A stretch of DNA of 64,000 nt from Agarilytica sp033852175 (GTDB taxonomy: Bacteria > Pseudomonadota > Gammaproteobacteria > Pseudomonadales > Cellvibrionaceae), in contig JAWSUY010000029.1 of the NCBI GenBank assembly GCA_033852175.1, forward strand, positions 77,034 through 141,033. The letters are read 5' to 3'. A program made the translations under genes and the position numbers. The notes beneath the pieces are model-generated. The model searched no databases. It was given only the letters and a program-made list of their open reading frames with translations, and was not told the origin of the DNA. This document shows positions 1 through 7,673 of the stretch, one piece after another; the first letter of the stretch is position 1; each line of letters opens with the position of its first letter.

Positions 1-1155
1 ATCCACATATTTTGGGTCCATCTCCATTAAGCGCGCTTGACGCCTATTATTTTCACACGCTATCAGTGTACTGCCTGCTCCACCAAATAAATCCAACACA
101 ATATCATGGGTTTTACTCGAATTTTTGATGGCTTGCTCCACCAAAGCCACGGGTTTCATCGTGGGATGCAAGTCATTCTTTACGGGCTTATCAAAAAACC
201 ACACATCGCTTTGATTACGGTCACCACACCAAAAATGGTCGTTGCCTTCTTTCCATCCGTACAAGATGGTTTCGTATTTTCGCTGATAGTCCGAGCGACC
301 CATTGTGAAGTGATTCTTGGCCCAGATAATAAATGTCGACCATTTTCCCCCAGCGTCACGGAAGGCCTTCTGCAACCGATCCAATTCGCTTGACGACATA
401 CACACATACACCGAGCCTTTGGTTACTGCGAGAAGATTTTCACATGCGGCTAACAAAAAATCATAAAAACCGTCGCCCAAATTATCGTTCATAATGCGAC
501 GATCTTTTTTGCGCATTTTGTCCTTGGCGCTGTTGCCATAATCCACATTATACGGTGGGTCAGTCCAGCACATATCGGCCAGCTCCCCCGCCATCAATGT
601 TTCAACATCCTGCTGCTTTGTCGAATCACCACACATCACTCGATGGTTTCCCAACACCCAAACATCACCGAGCTGACTAACAGGATTTTCTTCTGGCTCT
701 GGAATGTTATCGTCAGCATCCTTCCCATTGTCATCGCCATCGAAATCTAAAAGATTTTCCATCTCGTCATCGGAGAACCCCAGAAGGTCCAGGTCGAAAT
801 CAAGATTTTCCAGCTCGGCAATTTCGAGTTGAAGGAGATCTTCACTCCATCCCGAATCTTCAGCAATTCTATTATCGGCCAAAGTTAATGCGCGTTTTTG
901 AATATCGGATAGGTGTTTGGCAACGATGACAGGGGCCTTATCCATTCCGAGTTTTTGTGCCGCGATTAGACGGCCATGCCCTGCGATGATGACATTATCA
1001 TCGCCGACTAAGATTGGATTCACAAAGCCAAATTCTTTGATGGACCCCATCAGTTTTGATATTTGTTCGTCGCTATGAGTACGTGCGTTCCGGGCATAGG
1101 GAATCAAACGATCGAGCGCCCACAGCTCTACCGCGTCTACAGAGATCGGTTGCAT
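1..1155 (-). CDS. ParB-domain DNA methyltransferase (partial, runs off left edge)
   Basis: This frame stays open from an ATG at 1155 to the window edge, giving 385 codons with the C-terminus missing. The N-terminal part (about residues 10-110) is a ParB/Srx-like domain with the motif IIAGHGR near residue 57. An acidic linker follows. The methyltransferase domain carries the catalytic motif DPPYN near residue 197 and the SAM-binding motif DLFGGAGST near residue 355. The order catalytic motif then SAM motif is that of beta-class N4-cytosine/N6-adenine methyltransferases. Such ParB-methyltransferase fusions are common in prophages just ahead of the large terminase, so terL may lie to the left. 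It probably methylates phage or host DNA; the target site cannot be read from sequence. No cognate endonuclease is visible. Confidence 0.88.
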   Translation of the reverse strand, partial: MQPISVDAVELWALDRLIPYARNARTHSDEQISKLMGSIKEFGFVNPILVGDDNVIIAGHGRLIAAQKLGMDKAPVIVAKHLSDIQKRALTLADNRIAEDSGWSEDLLQLEIAELENLDFDLDLLGFSDDEMENLLDFDGDDNGKDADDNIPEPEENPVSQLGDVWVLGNHRVMCGDSTKQQDVETLMAGELADMCWTDPPYNVDYGNSAKDKMRKKDRRIMNDNLGDGFYDFLLAACENLLAVTKGSVYVCMSSSELDRLQKAFRDAGGKWSTFIIWAKNHFTMGRSDYQRKYETILYGWKEGNDHFWCGDRNQSDVWFFDKPVKNDLHPTMKPVALVEQAIKNSSKTHDIVLDLFGGAGSTLIACENNRRQARLMEMDPKYVD

Positions 1156-1222
1156 AATGTTTTTTCAGTGAGGGTTAATTTTAGGGAATATTGGTAAAAG
1201 TGTTTATTCGTTGCTATTGATT

Positions 1223-1552
1223 TCAGTCGATCATTGAATCTTGTCTTAATGTAAATTCAAAATCACCAAACTCGTCCAGTTGTTGCTCAACACCATTCTG
1301 GATCAATCGTTGTAACAACAACGCGTCAACACCCAGTTTTTTGGACAACTCAGGACTCACACGCTCGGCCCACGACAGCCATTGACGCCGACTATCGCTT
1401 GCGAGTTGATGCACCAAACGAATGACCTTTTCTCGCTCGATATATTGCCCGTCAAGAGCTTTGAGTTGTCGTCTCGCCTTTTGCGCTTTGATCGATTCGT
1501 TCGCCGCTTTGGCTTGAACGTAGGTATGACCGTTATTGTTTTCCGTAGTCAT
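1223..1552 (-). CDS. Phage protein, related to the C-terminal half of its neighbour
   Basis: The protein has 109 residues and overlaps the upstream gene by 4 bases, which suggests translational coupling. Its body resembles the C-terminal half of the 181-residue neighbour: both have a basic/acidic helix, then a W-x-x-W-x-x-R-V-S segment (WLSWAERVSPE here, WLNWPARVSAE there) and a helical tail ending in an EFG or ELAG turn. It lacks the N-terminal helix-turn-helix of the neighbour. The position directly before a phage methyltransferase fits a DNA-packaging accessory or small-terminase-like role, but that is inference. It may be a duplicated and trimmed copy. Confidence 0.7.
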   Translation of the reverse strand: MTTENNNGHTYVQAKAANESIKAQKARRQLKALDGQYIEREKVIRLVHQLASDSRRQWLSWAERVSPELSKKLGVDALLLQRLIQNGVEQQLDEFGDFEFTLRQDSMID

Positions 1553-2094
1553 TGTGGATCGGTTCCCGCCAGTTCAAACAAATGGTTTCTTATTGCTTCA
1601 TAAAAAGCATGGTAAAACGCTGTCTCTTCAATACCGAGTTCCGCTGACCATTCTGCTGACACTCGCGCAGGCCAGTTCAGCCACGCATCACGCTCAGTAC
1701 GTGAGGCCTGGAAAACCTCATCTTCCGCGTATTTCGCCTCGACCAATTCGCCCTTCATCACACGAAGTTCAATCTGACCAATTTTCACTTTGATCACTTC
1801 TAGTGCCGTTTTGGCTCGCTGATATGCATCTTCAGGTGATGCCTTTGCAGTAAACGACGGTTCGTTTAACGTTTCTTCCACGGCATTGATCGCCGCACGA
1901 GATACCTTTTTCTTTTTCGCCTGTTGTCCCCGGACCTTAGAGGGGTCAGTATTCGCATCCCACTGGGCATCCGCTTTTTCAGGATCAATTTTCCCAAAGG
2001 AATTTAGTGTTATCCGCCCCGATTTAAGTGCCTTGCGTACCGCTGTTTCAGACACGCCACGGTGCGCCGCATATTGGCGATTGCTTAAACTCAT
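1549..2094 (-). CDS. Putative small terminase-like helix-turn-helix protein
   Basis: The protein has 181 residues. Residues 4-27 (RQYAAHRGVSETAVRKALKSG) are a clear helix-turn-helix of the kind found at the N-terminus of Nu1-type small terminases and phage excisionases. A basic segment (GQQAKKKKVSRAA) follows around residues 55-68, then a long helical region. The C-terminal half is similar to the next gene. Small terminases recognise packaging sites in phage DNA, and the location beside the ParB-methyltransferase supports that. A transcriptional regulator is the alternative. It is the first gene of the leftward operon after a 585-base gap. Confidence 0.65.
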   Translation of the reverse strand: MSLSNRQYAAHRGVSETAVRKALKSGRITLNSFGKIDPEKADAQWDANTDPSKVRGQQAKKKKVSRAAINAVEETLNEPSFTAKASPEDAYQRAKTALEVIKVKIGQIELRVMKGELVEAKYAEDEVFQASRTERDAWLNWPARVSAEWSAELGIEETAFYHAFYEAIRNHLFELAGTDPQ

Positions 2095-2679
2095 TTAGAT
2101 TTGTCTGATAATTATTTGGTGATTTATTGTGATTAGAACTTGACGAATATTTTTCTTTCTGAAAAACACTAAAATTAAAAAACTGCGAACCCGAAAATTA
2201 TTTTCATATATTTTTTGTTTCAGGAATTTACTTGATAGTAAGGTTTTTCTAGGGCTAAATGGTAAATATCACCACGTAGACCTTCTTTTAAAAAATCCTC
2301 AATGCGAACCCAAAACCCTTGACTGTCACTAGCTGAGCGCCGCGCGCTTGCTCCCCGCTTGGCACGATTCTTGCCGGAGGACCCATTTTTTTATTCTCGA
2401 TTTGTTTTTCAATAGCAAGCGATTTTTTAACTCATTTAACATGTTTATTATATTCGTTGCGCTGAACAAAAAACCACAGCAACAAAACGTTACTGCGGCC
2501 AAACCTTTTTTAGGTTATTTTTTTCACCGGAGATATCGTGGTCAGTTCTGACAACGTTTCCCTAGCATGAACGAAATAATACACAAAAACGGGAGTTTTG
2601 TACCACCCTATTTTTTGGCAAAACCCTCACCAGCATGCAGGGACACACGCTGGCATACGCCAGCACGCTACAACCTACT
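2095..2679. other. Gene-poor phage gap with regulatory motifs
   Basis: No convincing gene is seen in this 585-base stretch. The weak plus-strand frame at 2348-2551 has no ribosome binding site and low-complexity content. The gap holds a near-perfect sigma-54 promoter motif on the plus strand (2358-2374). It also holds a repeated element at 2631-2690 that recurs at 21,336 and 22,296. The leftward operon promoter (genes ending at 1-2094) must also lie here, but no clear -35/-10 pair was identified. Confidence 0.6.
2358..2374 (+). promoter_or_regulatory. Sigma-54 (RpoN) promoter motif
   Basis: The sequence CTTGGCACGATTCTTGC matches the -24/-12 consensus TGGCAC-N5-TTGC at every fixed base, with GG (2361-2362) and GC (2373-2374) separated by exactly 10 bases. 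It points rightward, toward genes that lie on the opposite strand, so a transcript starting near 2386 would be a small RNA, a short peptide message, or antisense to the phage gene ending at 2680. A chance match is possible (about 0.1 expected in a window this size on both strands). Confidence 0.45.
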
Positions 2680-3078
2680 TTACCCTACGCCAGAATTTAG
2701 CTTCTCTGCGATTTTCTTCGTCGCTTTCTGCCAATAACGTCTTGCTGACATCACTGGATACCCTGTCTCGCGAGAAACTCCACGCCAGGTAACTCCATCC
2801 GCCCGTAGCCAAATCAAATTCCGCTCGCCATGGTTTGCCCAAGTAATCCACGTTAAGCATTCCTCGGCCCGATCAATCGCTCCAGGCGATGGTGCTAATC
2901 GCGTGACAGTTTTCTTTTCCTGCTTCGCAATTTCCTTCGGCGTGTATTGTATTTCCGGCCAGAACGATTTACATCCCATCGACAATCCACCGGGTAGTTT
3001 CGATATCACACTCACGCACTCCTCAAAACGGTTAGCGACGTGATCTGCAGTCCACTGTTGCGTTTTTTGTTCGCCCAT
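2680..3078 (-). CDS. Phage DUF6362-like protein
   Basis: This 132-residue protein resembles the DUF6362 family found in phage and prophage replication regions. The middle contains a conserved run of Trp residues (LTWITWANHGERNLIWLRADG) followed by a helix-turn-helix-like segment (WRGVSRETGYPVMSARRYWQKA) near the C-terminus. This is reminiscent of sigma-like or small DNA-binding late regulators, but the function is unknown. It follows the RuvC-like gene by 4 bases and belongs to the same leftward operon. The family call is from memory of conserved features, not a search. Confidence 0.65.
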   Translation of the reverse strand: MGEQKTQQWTADHVANRFEECVSVISKLPGGLSMGCKSFWPEIQYTPKEIAKQEKKTVTRLAPSPGAIDRAEECLTWITWANHGERNLIWLRADGVTWRGVSRETGYPVMSARRYWQKATKKIAEKLNSGVG

Positions 3079-3082
3079 TACG

Positions 3083-3547
3083 TTATCCTCCTCGGTGTCC
3101 GATCGCCCAGTACAGCAACGCTATCGCGTCTGACTCGTTATCATCGGCTGGCTCATGCCCGCGTCGTTTAACCGATTCGATCACTGTTGCTTTTGACGCA
3201 TTCCCTTTTCCGGTTGCATGTATTTTTATGGTTTGCACCGGAACCCCCTCGTAAGCAATTTCGTTTTTCTCACACCACGCAGTGAGGTGCGCTAAGAAAC
3301 CACCGTAGGCATGCGCGGCATCGACACCAAGGTGACGACGAACCTCCTCGAAATACACTTGTGATATTTTTTCCAGCGAATGGATCTCCTCAAGAAATCG
3401 TGTGAATTTTAAATACCGCATCCCGCCTCCCTCGAAACGGGAATTTTTAAAACTAATCGTTCCGCTTGTGATAAGTTTTTCGTAAGACCGAGTGGCCCAT
3501 CCTGTGGTTGTGCCAAGATCGAGACAAAGTGTGTTGAGTTTATCCAC
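3083..3547 (-). CDS. RuvC-like Holliday junction resolvase
   Basis: The protein has 154 residues with the RuvC/RNase H-fold signature. Asp10 lies in the first strand (LCLDLGTTTGWA), a glutamate in the YFEEVRRH segment near residue 65, and the C-terminal acidic pair in ADDNESDAIAL near residue 138. The length fits phage-type RuvC proteins. It should cleave branched DNA intermediates during replication or packaging in the cytoplasm. It sits between a small zinc-binding-like protein (2-base spacing) and the DUF6362-like gene, within the replication module. Confidence 0.85.
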   Translation of the reverse strand: MDKLNTLCLDLGTTTGWATRSYEKLITSGTISFKNSRFEGGGMRYLKFTRFLEEIHSLEKISQVYFEEVRRHLGVDAAHAYGGFLAHLTAWCEKNEIAYEGVPVQTIKIHATGKGNASKATVIESVKRRGHEPADDNESDAIALLYWAIGHRGG

Positions 3548-3548
3548 G

Positions 3549-3836
3549 TTATTTTTTCCCTTTGGTTGTTTTAGATTTCTTTGATTTTGATTTAACGGGT
3601 CTTCCAGGCTTACGATGTTTTTTACATCGCCGGTTCAGATACTTCACCGTCAACGTTGAATTCGTTTCGAAAATCTCATCACACTCAGTGCAGTGACTTG
3701 ACCACGTTAACAACACGTATTCCTCACCGTCCGATCGTCGTGATTTATATTCCGATCCCTCGAGTCGATACTTTTGCCGATCGCGAGTAATCACCCTCCC
3801 TCGCATCGGTGTTACTTTGAATTCTCTTGCCTTCAT
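3549..3836 (-). CDS. Small basic protein with zinc-finger-like Cys/His pattern
   Basis: The protein has 95 residues. A central CxxC (HCTECDE) and a later CxxH (RRCKKH), about 24 residues apart, could bind zinc. The C-terminal 20 residues are almost all Lys, Ser, Arg and Thr, typical of a nucleic-acid-binding tail. The family is not recognised. Its position just upstream of the RuvC-like gene and downstream of the putative origin suggests an accessory replication or recombination role, which is inference. Confidence 0.6.
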   Translation of the reverse strand: MKAREFKVTPMRGRVITRDRQKYRLEGSEYKSRRSDGEEYVLLTWSSHCTECDEIFETNSTLTVKYLNRRCKKHRKPGRPVKSKSKKSKTTKGKK

Positions 3837-4244
3837 CGGTCACATCCTCGACCGCCAGAAACATACCGAATATCGGTAAATGTAAAACCCAAGTGCAAAC
3901 GTTGGGTTTTACATATATACCGAAGGTATATGGGGGGTGCGCAACATTCTGAAAATAAAGCTGCAGCCCGTGTGGTTACTGGCTTTGCGCCAGATGGCAG
4001 AACCTCAACGGAGTCAACTTCCCGCCATCTGGAATTGGTCTGTAAGCTATTGTTTTTATTAGGGTTATTCGATTTGATCGAATCCAGATGGCGGGAATAA
4101 ATTCCAGATGGCAGATAGCAAACATTCTCATTAAGGACATTATTAGTATATTTGGTAATCAAAAACAGGGGTTTTTGATTACTTTTTCGGCAGATGGCAG
4201 ACGGTTGGCAGATGGCGGAAACGCTTGCCATCTGCCCAATACGA
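3837..4244. other. Iteron- and hairpin-rich gap, candidate replication origin
   Basis: The octamer CAGATGGC occurs at 3991, 4085, 4105, 4191 and 4209, and its complement at 4024 and 4227: seven copies in about 250 bases. Two pairs form inverted repeats (4021-4033 with 4083-4095; 4208-4217 with 4227-4236). Two further perfect hairpins are present: 3881-3892 with 3902-3913 (12-base stem, 9-base loop) and 4155-4166 with 4171-4182 (12-base stem, 4-base loop). The gap lies directly downstream of the primase-helicase gene. Iterons beside a RepA-type helicase suggest a replication origin; a regulatory or transcript-processing region is the alternative. The 140-codon frame across it looks like a by-product of the repeats. 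Confidence 0.55.
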
Positions 4245-6425
4245 TTATGTTTCATTCAACTCTCCTTCTTGGTAAATCCAAACTAGTGGGTTTTCAACAG
4301 GCAGTGACGCACCTGTTTGCGGGCTTTTATAAGTGGTAGGTAAAACTGAAAGAACTCGGTTTCTGGCCTCCCCAGTCTCGTTGTCAAAGTCCAACTCATC
4401 GGTCTCTAATTTCATTTCTTCCACGCACATATATCCAAATTTGGAGCGTGATAATTTCGCCAAACCGTAACGTTCGCCATCACAAAAAAACTTTATGTAT
4501 CCTTTCGTTGCCAAGACAGCTAGACGATCCCGTATCGTTCTCTCAGCGCCTAAACCGGCTCTGCCCTCGAACGCCTCAGCAAATTGCGTAATGGTGTACA
4601 CACGACCTCTCGCAGCCTCATCAAAAATTAATTGCAAAATAGTGTCCTGCTTTCTTCTCCGTTCGGCGTCCAGTTTTTCACCGTGATCCTGGTTCGTTAG
4701 TCGTTCACTCTCCCTGTCAATCTCCATCCACTTGCCATTCTTTTTGTCGACAAACTTGTCATAAAGCGGTGGCCCGTTTCTTAGCTCATACGTCACAACA
4801 CGGCCTGATTGATTTTCGTCAGGTCGATACAAAAGCATCCCCGTTGTGTAGTAGCCACGTAGACTGCTCGCACCAGAAAATGACAAAAACGGATCTTCTA
4901 TAAGCTGCTTCTTCTGAAGTTTCTTTGTGTGGTGAACAAGGATGATGCCTGCTTGGGGATTCACGGAATCACGCAGCTTTTCAACTCGTTGTTTGAGAAA
5001 ATACAACATCGCTTGGTTGTCGTTTTCACTGGCACCGTCCTCCCCGCCATCGAATAAATTACGCAGCGGATCAATCACTATGATATCGAGTGGCTCTTTT
5101 TCAGAGGCTTTACGCAGTAAGGCTTTGGCCTCCTCCAATCCTTCATCATTCAGCACGAGCTTTAGTTGCGGTGTAATGAAAAGATTATCGGCAGCACGCC
5201 ATGCAAGAATTTCAGGTAACTTCATGTTCTGTAGACGCTCTCGCAAATAGTGGTATTGCACCTCGGCTTGCAGGTAAAAAACCCGTAGACGACGGCTGGG
5301 TTCCATCCCCAAGAACGGCTCACCAGCGGCCATGTACGTTAACCAAGACAACACAAAATCGGACTTACCGACCTTAGCTGCTCCACCCAATACAATCATG
5401 CCGCCCGGTGTTAACACACGAGGTGATATTAAATCGTCAGGGATCGGTGATTTATCAGCAAGTAAGTGACCGAGAGAGAACGCTTCCAGAGGTGGAACGA
5501 CTGGCTGCGTAAAACTCGCCGTAGAATCAATAAAATCCTGAATATTCGTATCGTCATCAACCGCATCCGCTGCATCCCACTTGTCCGGTTTGTCCTGCGG
5601 AACCCTCAATACATCGACCGATTTAGCCCCAGCCTTGGCAATGGCCTCCGCCGCTTTTTCAGCGTAGGTACGACCGGCCTCGTCGTGATCCGGCCATACA
5701 GTTACATCCTTGCCTTTTAATGGAGACCAATCTGTTTTATCAATGGGCGCGTTTGCACCACACATTGCTGTCGTGGCCGGAATGCCTTTTTCTATTAACG
5801 CGTCTGCACACTTCTCACCTTCGACTAAAATGATTTTTTGTGATTTGGCTATGAGCGGTTGGCTGTATAGAGGTCTGGGATCAAGCGCTCGATATTTTCC
5901 GGCCTTAACATCCAGTAGCCGAAACACTTTCCCTCCTGGCGGATCATAACGGTAGACAACCGCAATCAACTTCCCGTTGATATCATGGTAATCCCACTTC
6001 CCCGTACGCGGTCCAAGATCATCCTCATGGAACGCTTTTTTAGCCGGTGCTGGTTGCGTGTAAGAAGATCGGTTTCCCAGCCAATCTGCTATTTTCTCCA
6101 ACAACTCGGGAAACTGGTTCTTACAATCCAAACGTTCGTGATACGCCCACGCCTCGAAAATATCGCCGCGTTCCTGAGTGCTAAAGTCCAGCCATAGACC
6201 AGCCTTGTCTCCAGCCAATTCAACGACGAGGCTGTTACCAGGCGTCCCGTCTAGATCCCCGACAAAAAATTGATTGTTGCGAGTCTTTCCCTGCGGAAAC
6301 AAATACCCCAGCACTTGAGGCAGGCCGTTTAATAATGCTGACTTGATGACTTTAGGATCAAGTTTTACGGGTTCTTCAGAAACCAAATTGTCGGCATCAT
6401 TAAAGTCCATGAAATTCGTGGTCAT
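4245..6425 (-). CDS. Phage primase-helicase (TOPRIM plus RepA-type AAA ATPase)
   Basis: The protein has 726 residues with a GGGAG-type ribosome binding site ahead of the ATG. A TOPRIM domain spans about residues 195-285, with the conserved Glu in ILVEGEKCADAL and the Asp pair in VWPDHDEAGR. A RecA-fold helicase domain follows: Walker A GGAAKVGKSDF near residue 348, Walker B IIVIDPLRNL near 443 and the IILVHHTKK motif near 490, as in RepA-type hexameric helicases. The C-terminal 130 residues look like a winged helix. It should unwind and possibly prime phage DNA at the origin. The N-terminal 100 residues lack an obvious catalytic primase motif, so priming activity is uncertain. Confidence 0.85.
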   Translation of the reverse strand: MTTNFMDFNDADNLVSEEPVKLDPKVIKSALLNGLPQVLGYLFPQGKTRNNQFFVGDLDGTPGNSLVVELAGDKAGLWLDFSTQERGDIFEAWAYHERLDCKNQFPELLEKIADWLGNRSSYTQPAPAKKAFHEDDLGPRTGKWDYHDINGKLIAVVYRYDPPGGKVFRLLDVKAGKYRALDPRPLYSQPLIAKSQKIILVEGEKCADALIEKGIPATTAMCGANAPIDKTDWSPLKGKDVTVWPDHDEAGRTYAEKAAEAIAKAGAKSVDVLRVPQDKPDKWDAADAVDDDTNIQDFIDSTASFTQPVVPPLEAFSLGHLLADKSPIPDDLISPRVLTPGGMIVLGGAAKVGKSDFVLSWLTYMAAGEPFLGMEPSRRLRVFYLQAEVQYHYLRERLQNMKLPEILAWRAADNLFITPQLKLVLNDEGLEEAKALLRKASEKEPLDIIVIDPLRNLFDGGEDGASENDNQAMLYFLKQRVEKLRDSVNPQAGIILVHHTKKLQKKQLIEDPFLSFSGASSLRGYYTTGMLLYRPDENQSGRVVTYELRNGPPLYDKFVDKKNGKWMEIDRESERLTNQDHGEKLDAERRRKQDTILQLIFDEAARGRVYTITQFAEAFEGRAGLGAERTIRDRLAVLATKGYIKFFCDGERYGLAKLSRSKFGYMCVEEMKLETDELDFDNETGEARNRVLSVLPTTYKSPQTGASLPVENPLVWIYQEGELNET

Positions 6426-6490
6426 ATAACTCTCCCGGTCACGGGTGATATTCCAAAGTTCATCAATAAATATTCCTAAGCTCTATTGTT

Positions 6491-7246
6491 TTAGTTTTGT
6501 TCTTTCCAACACCGTTCTTGCCACTCGCACATCTTGCATTCAAAATGTGATGGGTCTCGAGAGATGCGCGGTAACAATTCTTTCGCCTCACATGCATCGA
6601 TGATTCGTACACCGCGATCGGAAGTCCTCTGGGCAAGCTCGCCATTAAACGGTACCGGCTCGAAATACAATTCAGCGGTGTCTTTGTTGATCGCAGTAAA
6701 TAGCGCTGGTTGGCTGGATATCCCTGGAAACTCTTTTTCCTTGTATGCCTGATACAGCGCAACTTGTCCTGCATAAACTGGCTTAGAAAGTGTGAGTCCT
6801 TTTTTCTTTGTGTCTTTCCATGAAGAGTTTTTCATGCTCTTTGCTTCCCACAACATGGGAAACTCAAACCCTAACATTTCAGGTGCAGCCGTAATTACGC
6901 CATCAATGTGTCCCTGAATCTTTCCATCTAATACCGAAAAACCGTATTGTTCACCGCTTAGGTTTTCAGTGGTTAAGGTAAATCCCGCATCGCGCAACCA
7001 ACGAATCATCAGTTCTTCAAACACGTGTCCCGCTTGAAATATTCGAAGAATACGCCCAGAGAAATCCCGACCTGGATCTTTAGCGGTATGAAAATATTCG
7101 TATTGCAACGCGCGACTGCAGTTGACGGCAAGGCGGGATGCTCCAAGATAATCACGCGGAGCCTCTTTCGCTTGATGCTGCTGTAATGCATGATCAATCA
7201 GCCCGGTGATCCGCTCTGATAGTTTGCTACTGTTAAAATCCAACAT
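6491..7246 (-). CDS. PD-(D/E)XK nuclease with AddB/Cas4-like Cys cluster
   Basis: The start at 7246 (MLDFNSSK) is preferred: it has an AAAGG ribosome binding site and avoids a 53-base overlap with the upstream gene that the longer frame would create. The 251-residue product has the nuclease core GHIDGVI (about residues 112-118) and WEAKSM (133-138). The single N-terminal Cys (near 43) and the C-terminal CxxC-x5-C (CKMCEWQERC) match the four-Cys iron-sulfur staple of AddB/Cas4-type nucleases. A phage exonuclease that produces single strands for the adjacent annealing or RecA-like protein is the likely role. No cas genes are nearby. Confidence 0.83.
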   Translation of the reverse strand: MLDFNSSKLSERITGLIDHALQQHQAKEAPRDYLGASRLAVNCSRALQYEYFHTAKDPGRDFSGRILRIFQAGHVFEELMIRWLRDAGFTLTTENLSGEQYGFSVLDGKIQGHIDGVITAAPEMLGFEFPMLWEAKSMKNSSWKDTKKKGLTLSKPVYAGQVALYQAYKEKEFPGISSQPALFTAINKDTAELYFEPVPFNGELAQRTSDRGVRIIDACEAKELLPRISRDPSHFECKMCEWQERCWKEQN

Positions 7247-7259
7247 TATTTTCGTACCT

Positions 7260-7673
7260 TTAAAATGGGATATCTTCTCTGTAAATGTCTTCAAGTTTTT
7301 GGTGGTATGCATCGAGTATCGTTTTCACCAACCCCTCGATTTCAGCTTTGGAGTAATTGCCCAAGCCCTTGTCCATACCGACCTGAACGACGTAGTCGCC
7401 TAGTGGTGGTAACGTGGCCTGTTCCGCTAGCTTTGCGTTTTGTTCTGGATTCATAGGGATTCCTTTTTTAAATTGCGTGGTGAAAATATCCTGGCAGCGC
7501 TTGGAACAGAAACGGCGGTAGCTGTTGATCTGTTCTTCATCCGTAATGCTGCAATTTTCGAAATTAATACGCAGTCGGCTAGGCAATCGCCACCCGAAAC
7601 CAGCGGCCGGTCGACGACATACACCGCACACTGAAACGGACACTTTAGACGGTAGTAGATCCATATTAGGCAC
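7260..7673 (-). CDS. DUF6511-like phage zinc-binding protein
   Basis: The protein has 137 residues. The N-terminal half has the pattern CGVCRRPAAGFGW, then FCSKRCQDIF about 35 residues later. This is a two-pair zinc-ribbon arrangement characteristic of phage DUF6511 proteins as I recall them. The C-terminal half is helical and acidic without recognised motifs. It overlaps the upstream helicase gene by 8 bases, suggesting coupled translation. The function is unknown. Confidence 0.7.
   Translation of the reverse strand: MPNMDLLPSKVSVSVCGVCRRPAAGFGWRLPSRLRINFENCSITDEEQINSYRRFCSKRCQDIFTTQFKKGIPMNPEQNAKLAEQATLPPLGDYVVQVGMDKGLGNYSKAEIEGLVKTILDAYHQKLEDIYREDIPF

Noticed and set aside
3833..4255. 140-codon minus-strand frame across the iteron gap
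   Set aside because: Its sequence is dictated by the CAGATGGC repeats and hairpins (AICxxP-type repeats). It has no domain, and it overlaps genes on both sides.
6491..7246. Type I or IV CRISPR Cas4
   Set aside because: The Cys pattern is Cas4/AddB-like, but the context is a phage replication module with no cas1, cas2 or array.
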